IMG/VR virus record: IMGVR_UViG_3300044859_002168
Span: 1-64,000 of that record
Strand: one strand, 5' to 3'
DNA length: 64,000 nucleotides
DNA from: a virus
Position 1 is the stretch's first letter. Each line of letters opens with the position of its first letter. Positions 47,033 to 57,351 of this stretch are shown one piece after another. Below the pieces are notes generated by a model that ran no database searches, had not been told where the DNA came from, and saw only the letters and a program-made list of their open reading frames with translations. The position numbers and the translations under genes are program-made.

Positions 47033-50000
47033 TAGTAATTCTCAATATATTCCTCTAACATAGTTAATCTTTCATCAACAGATGCAATGTTATTTTGATG
47101 TTCTTTAATACCTTCCACTAAATATGCATTAAGTTGCGGATAAAGGATATAGTAATATCCATTTTCTCTCATTCTTACCACTTCAGGGATGTGTTCTCTA
47201 ACTTGTTGAGCAACAAATCCTAAAGAGTGTGTTTTGTTATTTTGAAGGTAATAATCATATTCAGGAGTATTTTCTGTCCAATCAAACTCAACAGGTTGTA
47301 ACATCATCAATTTTGTTAATGAGCCCTCTAAAGTTATAACTTCATTTTTAAGTCTTAAATCTGAGAAACAACATACCAACGTACAAGTTACATCTACAGT
47401 GGCTTGATACTCCGCTATTACCAAATTAATAAGACTATCACAACCAGAACAGTCATCTATATCATAAACTTTATCATTTGAGGTACAGTTAGGCATCATC
47501 ACATTCGAGTAAACATTTGGCATTCCCATCGGCGCTAGAAAATCACAATCTGGAAATAATCCAACAAAACCAACATCATAACACGCAGGTGCTGCTGGAG
47601 GCCCTGTCGCTCCTTGAGCACCTTGAGCTCCTTGAGGACCTTGTGTACCTGTTGCACCTTGGGCTCCTTGAAGACCTTGACCTCCTGTTTGTCCTTGAGC
47701 CCCTTGTGCACCAGGTGAACCAGGAATACCCGTACCACCTTGAGCCCCTTGAGCTCCTGTATTACCAACACTACCATTCACACCTTGAGCCCCTTGAGAA
47801 CCTTGCGACGGCAATCCGTCAGGACCTTGAGCGCCTTGTCCTCCGGTAGCACCTTGAGCACCAGGACTAATTCCTGTACCTCCTTGAGAACCTTGTCCTC
47901 CTGTTGGTCCAAAACCTCCTTGAGCACCTTGAGCACCTGTACTACCTTGAGGTCCAAGATTACCAGTATTACCTGTAGGTCCTTTACCACCTTGAGCACC
48001 TTGTGAACCTGTGTCACCTCCACCACCTGTGGGACCAACCGCACCTACAGAACCTACACCACCTTGAGAACCCTGAGCACCCGTGGAACCTTGAGGTCCT
48101 ATATTACCCGTAGCACCTGCATTACCTTGTGCTCCGGTATTACCTGTATTACCTTGAGGTCCTATATTACCCGTAGCACCTTGAGGTCCTTGTGCCCCGG
48201 TATTACCTGTATTACCTTGAGCTCCTGAATGACCTGTAGCGCCCTGAGCTCCTGTGGAACCTCCTCCACCAATAGCACCTTGTGCACCTGAATGACCTGT
48301 AGCACCCTGAGCTCCTGTGGAACCTCCTCCACCAATAGCACCTTGTGCACCGGTGTGTCCTTGAGCACCTGTGTTACCTTGTGAACCTACAGGTCCTGTA
48401 GCACCTGTCGGACCTATATTACCTTGAGCTCCCGTATTACCTTGAGCTCCCGTATTTCCTGTGGCACCTTGAGCACCTGTATGTCCTGTTGCACCGGCAC
48501 CACCTTGAGAACCTTGAGCTCCTGTAGAACCCTGTGGTCCTATGGCACCTGTATTACCTTGAGCACCCGTGGAACCTTGAAGTCCTGTTGCACCTTGTGG
48601 TCCTACCGCTCCTTGAGCTCCTTCATTACCAAATACACCTGTAGGTCCTGTAGCACCTTGTGGTCCTATTGGTCCTTGAGCACCTGTTGAACCTTGAGAA
48701 CCTTGTGGTCCCGTGGCTCCTTGAGGTCCAATAGACCCCGTACCACCCTGAGCACCTTGTGCACCTGTGTTTCCTGTTGCACCTTGAGCACCCGTGTTTC
48801 CTGTTGCACCCGTGTTTCCTGTTGCACCTTGTGGTCCCGTAGCACCTTGTGGTCCAATATTACCTTGAGCACCTGTTGAACCTTGAGAACCTGTTGGTCC
48901 TGTTGCACCTTGTGGTCCAATATTACCTTGAGCACCCGTTGAACCTTGAGAACCTTGTGGTCCGATGGCACCTTGTGGTCCGATATTACCTTGAGCACCC
49001 GTTGGTCCTTGAGCTCCTTGTGGACCTTTAGGTCCTTGTGGGCCAATTGACCCTTGGCTTCCTGTATTACCTTGAGAACCTGTTGGCCCTATATTTCCTG
49101 TCGGTCCAAGGTTACCTTGAGCACCGGTATTACCTTGAGCACCTTGTGGTCCTATATTACCTTGTGCACCTGTATTACCTTGAGCACCCGTTGAACCTTG
49201 AGAACCTGTTGGCCCTATATTCCCTGTGGGTCCAAGATTACCTTGAGCACCTATATTACCTTGAGCACCAACGTTACCTACATTACCTTGAAGTCCCACC
49301 GCTCCTTGAGCACCTTCATTACCAAATACACCGGTGTTACCAGTCGCTCCTTGAGCTCCTGTATTACCTTGAGCCCCTTGTGGTCCTTGAGCACCTTGTG
49401 GCCCCGTATTTCCTTGTGGTCCTAAAGCACCTTGAGCACCTGTATTACCTTGTGAACCCGTTGGTCCTGTAGCACCTGTTGGTCCTACAGCACCTTGTGC
49501 ACCTATATTACCTTGTGCACCCGTATTACCCGTGGCTCCTTGTGCTCCTGTATGTCCCGTGTTACCTTGAGCCCCTTGTGCACCAGTATTACCCGTAGCT
49601 CCCTGAGCACCTGTATGTCCTGTATTACCTTGAGCCCCTTGAGCACCGGTATTACCCGTGGCTCCTTGAGCACCTGTATTACCCTGAGCACCTGTATTAC
49701 CCTGAGCACCTGTATTACCCTGAGCACCTGGAGGACCAATAGGTCCTTGTGCACCTGTATTACCTTGTGCACCCGTATTACCCGTAGAACCTTGAGCTCC
49801 TGTATTGCCCGTAGAACCTTGTTTACCTTGAGCCCCTTGGTCTCCTTGAGCACCTTGGTTACCAATTTTACCTTGAGCACCTATAGCTCCTTGAGCACCT
49901 GTATTACCTGCAGCTCCTTGAGCACCTGTGTTACCTTGAGCACCTATGTTACCCTGTGCACCCGTTGGTCCTTGAGCTCCTGTAAGTCCTTGAGCTCCTT

Positions 50001-50595
50001 GAGCCCCGATATTACCCTGTGCACCCGTTGGTCCTACCGCACCTGTTGGCCCAATATTACCTGTTGCACCCTGTGCTCCGGTATTACCTTGAGCACCTGT
50101 ATTTCCTACGGCTCCTTGAGCACCTGTATTACCAATGTTACCTTGAGCACCTGTATTACCCGTAGCTCCTTGAGCACCTGTGTGTCCTGTATTGCCTTGA
50201 GCACCTTGAGCACCAACGTTTCCTTGAGCACCTGTATTACCCACATTACCCTGAGCACCAATATTACCTGTATTACCCTGAGCACCAGTATTACCCGTAG
50301 CGCCTTGAGCTCCAACAATATTTGTAGTTGGACCTACCCATCCTTTAGTACCATTTAAAACTTGAACACCATTAACAGATAAATTATCCGTAACGTTAAG
50401 ATTTCTAATAGTAAATTCGGTATCAGATAATTTGAATATTGTGTTAACTCCGACAATCCATTGGAAACTTGTTGTTGAACCACCTGTGGCAACCACACGA
50501 CCTGTCATTGATGCTGTTCCACCATCAAAATAAAAATAAGGAACTGTTATACTTGAACCATCCCCCTCGGGATAAATAGTAATATTTTTAGGCAT
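47032..50595 (-). CDS. Collagen-like fibre protein with S74 chaperone domain (copy 3)
   Basis: 1187 aa. N-terminal domain (about 1-90), then roughly 900 residues of Gly-X-Y with [12 protein letters not shown] and GPTG units, richer in Pro than the other copies (GPTG, GPQG). Residues about 1000-1077 are a Cys-rich insert (PDCDFL, DDCSGCD, CTLVCCF) absent in copies 1 and 2, followed by the S74 domain [15 protein letters not shown] and [25 protein letters not shown] box lies about 20 nt before the ATG, so this gene heads the three-gene fibre operon. The Cys insert could form disulphides or bind metal at the tip. Confidence 0.9.
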   Translation of the reverse strand: MPKNITIYPEGDGSSITVPYFYFDGGTASMTGRVVATGGSTTSFQWIVGVNTIFKLSDTEFTIRNLNVTDNLSVNGVQVLNGTKGWVGPTTNIVGAQGATGNTGAQGNTGNIGAQGNVGNTGAQGNVGAQGAQGNTGHTGAQGATGNTGAQGNIGNTGAQGAVGNTGAQGNTGAQGATGNIGPTGAVGPTGAQGNIGAQGAQGLTGAQGPTGAQGNIGAQGNTGAQGAAGNTGAQGAIGAQGKIGNQGAQGDQGAQGKQGSTGNTGAQGSTGNTGAQGNTGAQGPIGPPGAQGNTGAQGNTGAQGNTGAQGATGNTGAQGAQGNTGHTGAQGATGNTGAQGAQGNTGHTGAQGATGNTGAQGNIGAQGAVGPTGATGPTGSQGNTGAQGALGPQGNTGPQGAQGPQGAQGNTGAQGATGNTGVFGNEGAQGAVGLQGNVGNVGAQGNIGAQGNLGPTGNIGPTGSQGSTGAQGNTGAQGNIGPQGAQGNTGAQGNLGPTGNIGPTGSQGNTGSQGSIGPQGPKGPQGAQGPTGAQGNIGPQGAIGPQGSQGSTGAQGNIGPQGATGPTGSQGSTGAQGNIGPQGATGPQGATGNTGATGNTGAQGATGNTGAQGAQGGTGSIGPQGATGPQGSQGSTGAQGPIGPQGATGPTGVFGNEGAQGAVGPQGATGLQGSTGAQGNTGAIGPQGSTGAQGSQGGAGATGHTGAQGATGNTGAQGNTGAQGNIGPTGATGPVGSQGNTGAQGHTGAQGAIGGGGSTGAQGATGHSGAQGAIGGGGSTGAQGATGHSGAQGNTGNTGAQGPQGATGNIGPQGNTGNTGAQGNAGATGNIGPQGSTGAQGSQGGVGSVGAVGPTGGGGDTGSQGAQGGKGPTGNTGNLGPQGSTGAQGAQGGFGPTGGQGSQGGTGISPGAQGATGGQGAQGPDGLPSQGSQGAQGVNGSVGNTGAQGAQGGTGIPGSPGAQGAQGQTGGQGLQGAQGATGTQGPQGAQGAQGATGPPAAPACYDVGFVGLFPDCDFLAPMGMPNVYSNVMMPNCTSNDKVYDIDDCSGCDSLINLVIAEYQATVDVTCTLVCCFSDLRLKNEVITLEGSLTKLMMLQPVEFDWTENTPEYDYYLQNNKTHSLGFVAQQVREHIPEVVRMRENGYYYILYPQLNAYLVEGIKEHQNNIASVDERLTMLEEYIENY

Positions 50596-50666
50596 ATTTG
50601 GATTTTATACTCTCTATAAATACAAGGAGTTTTAAAACAAATCAAGAAAAAACCATTAAAATAAAA

Positions 50667-50686
50667 AAGGATGGTCACCCATCCTT
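50667..50686 (-). terminator. Rho-independent terminator
   Basis: AAGGATGG, TCAC, CCATCCTT with T6 on the minus strand. It ends the glutaredoxin-thioredoxin unit. Confidence 0.8.
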
Positions 50687-50689
50687 CAA

Positions 50690-50971
50690 TTATTTTATTA
50701 AATGTTTTTTTACTATGTCTAATGCCTCGGTGAGCTCATTATAATCTCTTTCGGGAGCATATAAAAATGATTTACGTTTTTCACCACCATCTTTAATAAT
50801 CATAAGTGCGGGTATGTAATCATTTTCAGTCGCTTCAACAAACAAATTATATTCATCAGAGTATTTGTCAATGTCTCGGTCAATGAATCTAATTTTGTTT
50901 TCTTTGAGCATGTCCTTAAACTCCGTGCAGAAAGGACATCCCTTCATAGTATAAACAACAACCGTGGTCAT
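50690..50971 (-). CDS. Glutaredoxin-like protein
   Basis: 93 aa. TTVVVYTMKGCPFCTEFKDM gives the thioredoxin-fold strand and the CPFC active site (CxxC) at about residues 11-14; ENDYIPALMIIKDGGEKRKS carries the cis-Pro. The size matches phage glutaredoxins that reduce ribonucleotide reductase. It overlaps the thioredoxin gene by 1 nt (shared base in TAATG). Confidence 0.85.
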   Translation of the reverse strand: MTTVVVYTMKGCPFCTEFKDMLKENKIRFIDRDIDKYSDEYNLFVEATENDYIPALMIIKDGGEKRKSFLYAPERDYNELTEALDIVKKHLIK

Positions 50972-51282
50972 TAATACTGTTCCATAAGTTCCATTATCTG
51001 TTGTTGTGTCAAAACTCCTGAATTGGTTTTAACTACTTCACCATCTTTGAAAATTTTTACTGTAGGTACAGAACGGATTCCCATCTCTGATGTTAGTTCA
51101 CGGTCTGAATCCACATCATATTTGAACATCTCCATTGGGAGTTCTTGACCACTGTCTGCAAGTTTTTGCATATTTCCCATTAATACTTTACACGGCCCAC
51201 ACCAAGTGGCATACATGTCCAAAAAGAAAGTCTCTTTGTTTGAAATCTTTTCTCTAATCTCTTCTGCTGTAAGTTGTTTCAT
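50971..51282 (-). CDS. Thioredoxin
   Basis: 103 aa. TFFLDMYATWCGPCKVLMGN contains the WCGPC active site (residues about 26-30), then MFKYDVDSDRELTSEMGIRS and VPTVKIFKDGEV with the cis-Pro (SVPT). Length and order match classic thioredoxins, cytoplasmic. It would reduce disulphides of ribonucleotide reductase or assist folding. Coupled to glutaredoxin. Confidence 0.93.
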   Translation of the reverse strand: MKQLTAEEIREKISNKETFFLDMYATWCGPCKVLMGNMQKLADSGQELPMEMFKYDVDSDRELTSEMGIRSVPTVKIFKDGEVVKTNSGVLTQQQIMELMEQY

Positions 51283-51286
51283 AATT

Positions 51287-51601
51287 TTAAATATTTGTAT
51301 TTTTTTTAGTTGTTAGACTTTTAATAAAGAAGTTTACGTCTGTTGTTTGTTCAGGATAAAAATAAATATCCATAGTATATGTTGGACCCCCACCTCTTTC
51401 GTAATGTAATATAAATCCGTTGATGGTCTTGTAAACAATCTCACGATATTCCTCTGAAGTGTGAACCTTATCAAAATAAAGACAGGTAATTTTACCACTG
51501 TCTGTATTTGGTAAACCACAATCTATACTTCTTATTACCGAAAATATTTTACCGGTAGACTCTTCAATTTTTCGTACAACGAAATGGTGTTTTGGAAACA
51601 T
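51287..51601 (-). CDS. Hypothetical protein (104 aa)
   Basis: 104 aa, beta-rich with KHHFVVRKIEESTGKIFSVI and ITCLYFDKVHTSEEYREIVY, then YTMDIYFYPEQTTD. No family recognised. It lies 4 nt upstream of thioredoxin and 10 nt downstream of the PcfJ-like gene, so all share one transcript. Confidence 0.6.
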   Translation of the reverse strand: MFPKHHFVVRKIEESTGKIFSVIRSIDCGLPNTDSGKITCLYFDKVHTSEEYREIVYKTINGFILHYERGGGPTYTMDIYFYPEQTTDVNFFIKSLTTKKNTNI

Positions 51602-51611
51602 AGTTTTAAAG

Positions 51612-53255
51612 TTAAATTAAAAAATCAAAAAATGAAGATGAATTTCTATCCATTTCAAAACCATTATCATCTACCCACTTAAACCCAAAACCATTCTCAT
51701 TTGGTTTTAATTTATACTGATATGTTTTTGATTTGGTTTCTTTTTTCAAACCCATAATAAAAACAAATTTACGGAGGTTTTTGTTTACCATGTCATCCAC
51801 AAAGTTTAAGGCTTCGTTCCAACACTCATCCAAGTTCTTATTGTATTTTGCCAAGTATTGAACTCTTTTCATAAGATATTTTCCATGAGTTATTGAAACT
51901 TCGTATTCTACCGTAGCCCTTTCATCACCTTTTCTTAATGATAATACAAAAGAAGATGTTTTATCAACATACCCTCTGACGCAGTTATATTGATGAGAAC
52001 TCTCCTCATTGAAATCGTCAGTAGTTAATAATACTTTAGGGTGATACTTCTCACCGTTAATTTCAAACGATTTGAATTCATTTAAAAATCCATCAGAATA
52101 GATTCGTGTGAATTTACCAATAACATAAGATTGTTTCAGTTCAGACAAAAATTGATGTTCTTGTGAAAAGTCAACAATGTTTTTACTTTCCCATTTTACA
52201 TCTTCACCAACTTCTTTGAGGTAGTTCAATAATTTGATATGGTCAACAAAGGTACTGAAAGATGTCTTACTCCATATAAATTTTTTAAACATATCAAAAC
52301 ACCTTTTCTTTTCACCAATTGACCAGTTAGAAATACTGATATTTGTTTCACTACTGCTAATCTGGTGTTGATTATTAAATAATTCCGTTAATAATTCATC
52401 GTCCTGATGAATCCATTCGGTACCAAATAAATTTATAGCAATTCTATACCAACCCAAATTTACAAATGATATTTTATGTAGAACTTTTTTAACTTTATCA
52501 CCTTTAAGATTATTACGGAGCATAAAGGCATCCACATACTTCATCTTTGTTTTCTTAAACTCCTTCATCGTTGGTAGGAAATCAAGTTTTCCGTGACCCG
52601 AGGTAAACAAATTTACATTGTTAGGGTATTTTATACCCTTTTTTGTCAGATAAAAAATATACAACAAATGAATGGGACTGGATGGTAAGAAAGTTCTACT
52701 TTCCATATGGGTAATCATTTCATACTTGAATATGTTTAACAAGTAATCAATATATTCATTTCTTTCATCTTTATCTTTAATATAAGGAAAAAAGAAATCC
52801 GAAAGAATACCAGGTAAAAAAGAGACTGTTGCATCGTAAAAACAATTTCTTCTTATATGTTTAGTTCGTTTTATTTTGTTTTGGTAGTTCAATAACTTTC
52901 CTTGGTAGAAATCACCTGTAACCAAATTTACAGTAATAAACCACATGTGTTTCTTTTCCTTAAAATAAGATGTACCCCTTGTTCGGGTTTTGAATTTTTC
53001 ATACATCTTAATGGATAACTTATCACCCACTCTTTCAATATAAAAAGTCTTCGTATGACAACTCACACTCGCCATAGGGTCGGCAAAGTGTTTTACATAC
53101 ATCTCCTCGTCGTCATTATATTCTTGAGCCGTTCTGAATAACAGCTTTCCATCCTTACCATAACGTTTTGACGATATCGGATATGTATTGGATTCTTGGT
53201 GTAACCCAACCCAATATGTTTTACGTAAATCTGAAAAAATAACTTTTCTATCCAT
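51612..53255 (-). CDS. PcfJ-like domain protein
   Basis: 547 aa. The C-terminal part carries the PcfJ-like signature: SSHQYNCVRGYVDKTSSFVL SLRKGDE (split), RATVEYEVSITHGKYLMKR VQYLAKYNK (split). In PcfJ proteins, Cys-V-x-x-Y then R...T-E...Q-x-x-G...N recur; PcfJ is known from conjugative plasmids and phages, with unknown function. The large N-terminal part (about 1-390) includes KRTKHIRRNCFYDATVSFLP and a long helical stretch. No packaging-type N-terminal peptide. Confidence 0.7.
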   Translation of the reverse strand: MDRKVIFSDLRKTYWVGLHQESNTYPISSKRYGKDGKLLFRTAQEYNDDEEMYVKHFADPMASVSCHTKTFYIERVGDKLSIKMYEKFKTRTRGTSYFKEKKHMWFITVNLVTGDFYQGKLLNYQNKIKRTKHIRRNCFYDATVSFLPGILSDFFFPYIKDKDERNEYIDYLLNIFKYEMITHMESRTFLPSSPIHLLYIFYLTKKGIKYPNNVNLFTSGHGKLDFLPTMKEFKKTKMKYVDAFMLRNNLKGDKVKKVLHKISFVNLGWYRIAINLFGTEWIHQDDELLTELFNNQHQISSSETNISISNWSIGEKKRCFDMFKKFIWSKTSFSTFVDHIKLLNYLKEVGEDVKWESKNIVDFSQEHQFLSELKQSYVIGKFTRIYSDGFLNEFKSFEINGEKYHPKVLLTTDDFNEESSHQYNCVRGYVDKTSSFVLSLRKGDERATVEYEVSITHGKYLMKRVQYLAKYNKNLDECWNEALNFVDDMVNKNLRKFVFIMGLKKETKSKTYQYKLKPNENGFGFKWVDDNGFEMDRNSSSFFDFLI

Positions 53256-53315
53256 CTTAAAAAAGTGCCATATCCAACACCTAACAAAGATAATGAAAAA
53301 AATTAAATGAAAAAC

Positions 53316-53594
53316 TTAGTTTAGAAAAATATTTCCGAATTTTGTTTCAAGTATGAATGACTCAATTTTTGATTTCTTCTTAGAACCACCATTAATCATC
53401 ACACAAATGTCAATAAGTTGTTTTTGAGTAAGGGATATTTCTTTACCTTCTTCAGCGTTGGAATCTGCAACCTCCCTAACCTTTTCATAAAAATCATCCT
53501 TTAGATTCAAAGGAATAAGATTTGCCAAGTCATCAGGGTTCTGATTGAAGAACCTTTTGAATTCTGATAAATAGATTTGAACATCGACGTTCAT
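53316..53594 (-). CDS. Small hypothetical helical protein (92 aa)
   Basis: 92 aa, helical, e.g. VQIYLSEFKRFFNQNPDDLA, NLKDDFYEKVREVADSNAEE and LTQKQLIDICVMINGGSKKK, ending ILETKFGNIFLN. No family recognised. It sits between the PcfJ-like gene and the first leucine-rich gene. Confidence 0.55.
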   Translation of the reverse strand: MNVDVQIYLSEFKRFFNQNPDDLANLIPLNLKDDFYEKVREVADSNAEEGKEISLTQKQLIDICVMINGGSKKKSKIESFILETKFGNIFLN

Positions 53595-53607
53595 AGTAAA
53601 AAATCAA

Positions 53608-54996
53608 TTATAAAGTTTCATCATCTTGTGAGAACTTGTCCCACATACCCGTTTCCATTTCAGACCAACCATTAGCTTCCAATGACTTAGGAGCCGATGA
53701 TACCCCAGTATTCTTAAAGTTGATAAATTCCAAACTTTCCATAGTCGCCAAACATTCAGGTAAACTTGTCAATTTAGGGTTATCCATAACACCCAAAATG
53801 TTTAACTTACTTAACTGACAAACATAATCGGGTATAGAATCAACACAATTTACTAACACTAAATGTTTAAGGTTTTGAAATCTTGTAATTGAAGATGGAA
53901 TGTTAATGATAGCGTCACTGTCTCTATTTTTAATTTTAATTTGTTCCAAAGTTTCAGGTAAAGAATTAAATAGTTCTTCTAATCCAAAAATACTCACAAA
54001 TTTACCAACTATACCGGAATTAAAACCGTCAATCTTTAGGTCCCTACCCGAACCAACAACTAAAGATTTTGCAAATTCAGGCTTAAAAAATTCTTTAAGT
54101 TCAGGATTTTCTTTGAAGAAAGAATGTAAATTAATTTGGTCATCATCAGCATCCATAAATTGTTGGTCAGGAAAATGGAATTGGTATCTTTCCCCTGAAA
54201 GTCCACTTACTCTACCAACTTCATCTCCGAAACCACCAAAAATTCTTGGTTGGTTAGGAATAATAACAAAAAGTGGACCTTTACTAATATAATATTTAAA
54301 ATTTCTATCATAACCCGGAGATGATGTGCACCAATCTGTTTCACCCTGACCAGGTCCTAACATATTTCCGCCATAATAACATGCGGCATCTCGACCTAAT
54401 TCATCACCACGTGAAATTTTAACGATAGTCCACTTCGGTCCTCTATAAACAACATCAGCACCAGGATGTTCATATGTTCTTGAGGCGACTTTCTTTTCAT
54501 CTCTTGTGGCTTTTTCTTTCTCTAAAGAAAAACTTGAGACTAAGTTTTCTAATGTATCTATAGATAACTTATCAATATTCCTAAATTCAACATCTAATCT
54601 ATTTTTGAACCTATCAAACTTCCTCAAATTTTGTGTAACCTTTATTAAGTCCTCCCAAAATAATCGTTTAGTCTTTTTTAATTGTTCTTTATACAATTTA
54701 CTATTTGGTTCAATAATTTGACCATCTTCATCTGTAGGTTTAAGGTTAAGATATTGTTTAATAATCCATTGAACATACGGACCCGTTTTTTTAAAACTTG
54801 ACCAATCACCATCAAAATTGTCAATGTCAACACCTTCTTCAACTTTAGTCAAGGGGTCTGCCACGGCAAGTGCAAAAAGTTCTTCCGCTGTTAATAAAGA
54901 TTCCTTTCCTTTTATGGGTTTCAAAAATTTATTAGATAAAACGTCTATTCTTGCATCTTCAAGAATAACGTTTTTTAAAATTTCATAGAATTTCAT
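53608..54996 (-). CDS. Leucine-rich repeat protein with virion-type N-terminal motif (paralogue A)
   Basis: 462 aa. Begins MKFYEILKNVILEDARIDVL with I-L-E at 11-13, matching the packaging-type cleavage rule. A central domain (about 190-300) has DAACYYGGNMLGPGQGETDW CTSSPG (split), YYISKGPLFVIIPNQPRIFG and YQFHFPDQQFMD, a conserved set also found in the paralogue. The C-terminal third is leucine-rich: FQNLKHLVLVNCVDSIPDY, LSKLNILGVMDNPKLTSLPE and ATMESLEFINFKNTGVSSAP. LRR effectors bind host proteins. It is followed by a near-identical gene on the other side of a 50-nt gap. Confidence 0.7.
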   Translation of the reverse strand: MKFYEILKNVILEDARIDVLSNKFLKPIKGKESLLTAEELFALAVADPLTKVEEGVDIDNFDGDWSSFKKTGPYVQWIIKQYLNLKPTDEDGQIIEPNSKLYKEQLKKTKRLFWEDLIKVTQNLRKFDRFKNRLDVEFRNIDKLSIDTLENLVSSFSLEKEKATRDEKKVASRTYEHPGADVVYRGPKWTIVKISRGDELGRDAACYYGGNMLGPGQGETDWCTSSPGYDRNFKYYISKGPLFVIIPNQPRIFGGFGDEVGRVSGLSGERYQFHFPDQQFMDADDDQINLHSFFKENPELKEFFKPEFAKSLVVGSGRDLKIDGFNSGIVGKFVSIFGLEELFNSLPETLEQIKIKNRDSDAIINIPSSITRFQNLKHLVLVNCVDSIPDYVCQLSKLNILGVMDNPKLTSLPECLATMESLEFINFKNTGVSSAPKSLEANGWSEMETGMWDKFSQDDETL

Positions 54997-55046
54997 AAAA
55001 TTGAAAGTTTACATTAATAAATAGTCAGATAAAACTAATCTAATTA

Positions 55047-56378
55047 TTATACTTCATCATCTTGTGAGAACTTATCCCACATACCAGTTTCCATTTCAGA
55101 CCAACCATTAGATTCTAATGACTTTGGTGCGGATGCTCCTGTGTCCTTGAAGTTAATGAATTCCAAGTTTTCCATTGTTCCTAAACATTCAGGTAAACTT
55201 GTTAGTTGAGGGTTACTCATAACACCTAAAATATTCAAGTTGTTCAACTGACAAATATAATCAGGTACATTATTAATACAATTTACCAACACCAAGTGTT
55301 TAAGATTTTTGAACCTTGTAATTGAAGGTGGAATATTAATGATTGTACCAGCGTTGTCTCTATTTTTAATTTTGATTTGTTCCAAACTATCAGGTAATGA
55401 ATTAAACAATTCTTCTAACCCATAAAGACCAACAAATTTACCAACAGAACCTGAACCAAAACCATCAATCTTCAAATCTTTACCAGAACCTGCCGTCAAA
55501 CCTTTTGCAAATTCAGGTTTGAAGTATTGTTTAAGTTCCGCCATAGGACCGTTCAATAAGTCCACCAAATTAACACTTCTATCATCTTTATCCATGAATT
55601 GATTAGAAGGGAAGTGGAATTGATACCTTTCAATAGGTAATCCTGTTTGTGGTGATATCTTAGGGTCGTTTGGATTATACACAACATATAAAGGTCCATC
55701 CTTGATGTAGTTGTTAAACCAACTCAAACCAGGTGCGGAAGTACACCATCTTGTCTCTTGTTGATTACCACCATAGAAACATGCAGCTTCTTTACCTCTT
55801 TCACCTTTATCTTCAATTTTTACGACTTTCCATGTCTCACCATCATAACTTGAGTCAGCACCAGGGTGAACAGGAAGACTCTTTCTCTCAGCCTTTGTTG
55901 TTGTCGCCAACGTTAAATCAAAGTCCTTAACTGCATCATATAATGCATCTGTACTTAATTTATTAATATCTCTCTGTTCAACAGGAAGTCTACCCTTGAA
56001 TCTATTAAACTTTTTCAAGTCATCCGTAACCTTATAAAGGTCTTCCATGAAACGGTCTTTCATGACCTTCACTTCTTGGTCATATCCATAATCACCAAAT
56101 GCACGTTCTGTTGTTGGATTTAAATATTGTTTGATTAACCATGGTGTGTATTCACCAACTTTAACCTTTTCCAAGTCTTCTTTAGTTGCATTGTCCAAAT
56201 CAACATTATTCAACCTTGATGTTGGGTCGGCATTAATAAGTTTGTAAAGCTCCTCTTTTTTCATTTTTGGAGCAATAACCTTTTCCCCTTTTTTCTTTGG
56301 TTTTACAAATTTGTCCATCAAGACTTCAAATCTTGATTGTTCTAAAATAATCTCCTTTAATACAGACGTGAATTTCAT
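55047..56378 (-). CDS. Leucine-rich repeat protein with virion-type N-terminal motif (paralogue B)
   Basis: 443 aa from the ATG at 56378 (MKFTSVLKEIILEQSRFEVL); the frame from 56414 is rejected because TATTTATAG lies 16 nt before this ATG and the N-terminus then matches paralogue A. It has ETRWCTSAPGLSWFNNYIKD, GPLYVVYNPND, YQFHFPSNQFMDKDDRSVNL and the same leucine-rich end, LNNLNILGVMSNPQLTSLPE. Roughly half the residues are shared with paralogue A, so this is a tandem duplication with divergence in the middle. Inferred to be delivered with the DNA. Confidence 0.7.
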   Translation of the reverse strand: MKFTSVLKEIILEQSRFEVLMDKFVKPKKKGEKVIAPKMKKEELYKLINADPTSRLNNVDLDNATKEDLEKVKVGEYTPWLIKQYLNPTTERAFGDYGYDQEVKVMKDRFMEDLYKVTDDLKKFNRFKGRLPVEQRDINKLSTDALYDAVKDFDLTLATTTKAERKSLPVHPGADSSYDGETWKVVKIEDKGERGKEAACFYGGNQQETRWCTSAPGLSWFNNYIKDGPLYVVYNPNDPKISPQTGLPIERYQFHFPSNQFMDKDDRSVNLVDLLNGPMAELKQYFKPEFAKGLTAGSGKDLKIDGFGSGSVGKFVGLYGLEELFNSLPDSLEQIKIKNRDNAGTIINIPPSITRFKNLKHLVLVNCINNVPDYICQLNNLNILGVMSNPQLTSLPECLGTMENLEFINFKDTGASAPKSLESNGWSEMETGMWDKFSQDDEV

Positions 56379-56420
56379 CTTTATATGTTTATCTATAAAT
56401 ACACAATAACTCAAGAAATA

Positions 56421-57260
56421 TTAATAATTCATTATCAATAACTCTTCCCCCATGTTTTGGGTCTTACCTTTCTTAGCGGCAGCTGCTTTAACAAACTCTT
56501 TTTTAACCCATCTATATTGGTCTTCAGGAAACCACTGATGTAGTAATTCAAAATCATAATACGATAACGAAAACTTACCCGTCACATTATGTAATACGTT
56601 TGCAAGTCGTTCATGGTCCTCACGGTCAAAGTCATGATTTGAATAATAGTTCTCAGTCTTCCAATATGGTGGGTCCAAATAAATGTAGGTAGTTGGTGAA
56701 TCATACTTAGTAATCACATCTGCAAAGTCCATGTTTTCAAAGTTAGTTATTCTAATAAACTTATCCAACCATTTTGGGTTGATTAGTTTGTCACGGAAGG
56801 TAAGATATTTGGACTTGTATTTACCCTTTAGGTCAATATAAGAACTTGATTCAGGTTTGGAACCACTAAAGACCTGAGTTAGAATATATGCATACTGTGC
56901 CGCTATCATATAATCAGGTGTCTTCAATTTTAAATCACTACTAAAAAGTGTTTGTTGGTAGTTCTTGAATAAAATTGGGTATAATTCAGGTGTTTTTTCA
57001 ATACCAAATTCCTGACAGGGTATTGAGTTTATTGCCTTGAGTAGTTCTGTTGGGTTTTGAAGACAGTTAAATAGATTATGATTTAGTGGATTAAAATCAT
57101 TATACACCACTGTCTTAAGATTTGGAAACTTACTCAAATCCATATTATAAAAACACCAAAACATTCCTCCGAATGTTTCTACATAGGTTTCCATGTCCTG
57201 TGGGTACTCCCCAACAATCCATTTACCTATCTTACTTTTTCCACCAATATATGATAACAT
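56421..57260 (-). CDS. dam: DNA adenine methylase (Dam/D12 class)
   Basis: 279 aa. The N-terminal MLSYIGGKSKIGKWIV and FGGMFWCFYNMDL give the AdoMet site, and TYIYLDPPYWKTENYYSN gives motif IV with DPPY. ADVITKYDSP and KFSLSYYDFELLHQWFPEDQ complete the D12-type arrangement. It should methylate adenine in a short palindrome such as GATC, the usual Dam/D12 specificity. It has an exact host-type promoter at 57294-57323. With the two SPPY enzymes this makes three orphan methyltransferases. Confidence 0.92.
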   Translation of the reverse strand: MLSYIGGKSKIGKWIVGEYPQDMETYVETFGGMFWCFYNMDLSKFPNLKTVVYNDFNPLNHNLFNCLQNPTELLKAINSIPCQEFGIEKTPELYPILFKNYQQTLFSSDLKLKTPDYMIAAQYAYILTQVFSGSKPESSSYIDLKGKYKSKYLTFRDKLINPKWLDKFIRITNFENMDFADVITKYDSPTTYIYLDPPYWKTENYYSNHDFDREDHERLANVLHNVTGKFSLSYYDFELLHQWFPEDQYRWVKKEFVKAAAAKKGKTQNMGEELLIMNY

Positions 57261-57293
57261 ATTTTAAAATATAAGAGATTTATTACTTTAATA

Positions 57294-57323
57294 CAAATGT
57301 AGGTCATAATCACAACAAAGCAA
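57294..57323 (-). promoter_or_regulatory. Bacteroidota-type promoter
   Basis: Minus strand TTG (57323-57321), 19 nt, TACATTTG (57301-57294). Confidence 0.8.
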
Positions 57324-57351
57324 GTTTCCAATGTTAAATTTTTCATCTGAC

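Noticed and set aside
40641-50318. Many long opposite-strand and alternate-frame ORFs (some above 150-360 aa) rich in Leu/Val/Lys or Ser/Thr/Leu
   Set aside because: They are mirror images of the Gly-X-Y repeats, which lack stops in several frames. They have no start context or domains.
40333-50595. Repetitive DNA that could be read as a CRISPR or satellite array
   Set aside because: The repeats are codon-periodic Gly-X-Y units with no constant direct repeat and unique spacers, and no cas genes are present.
56379-56414. 12-codon extension of the second leucine-rich protein
   Set aside because: It lies across the TATTTAT box; the ATG at 56378 gives the same N-terminus as the paralogue.
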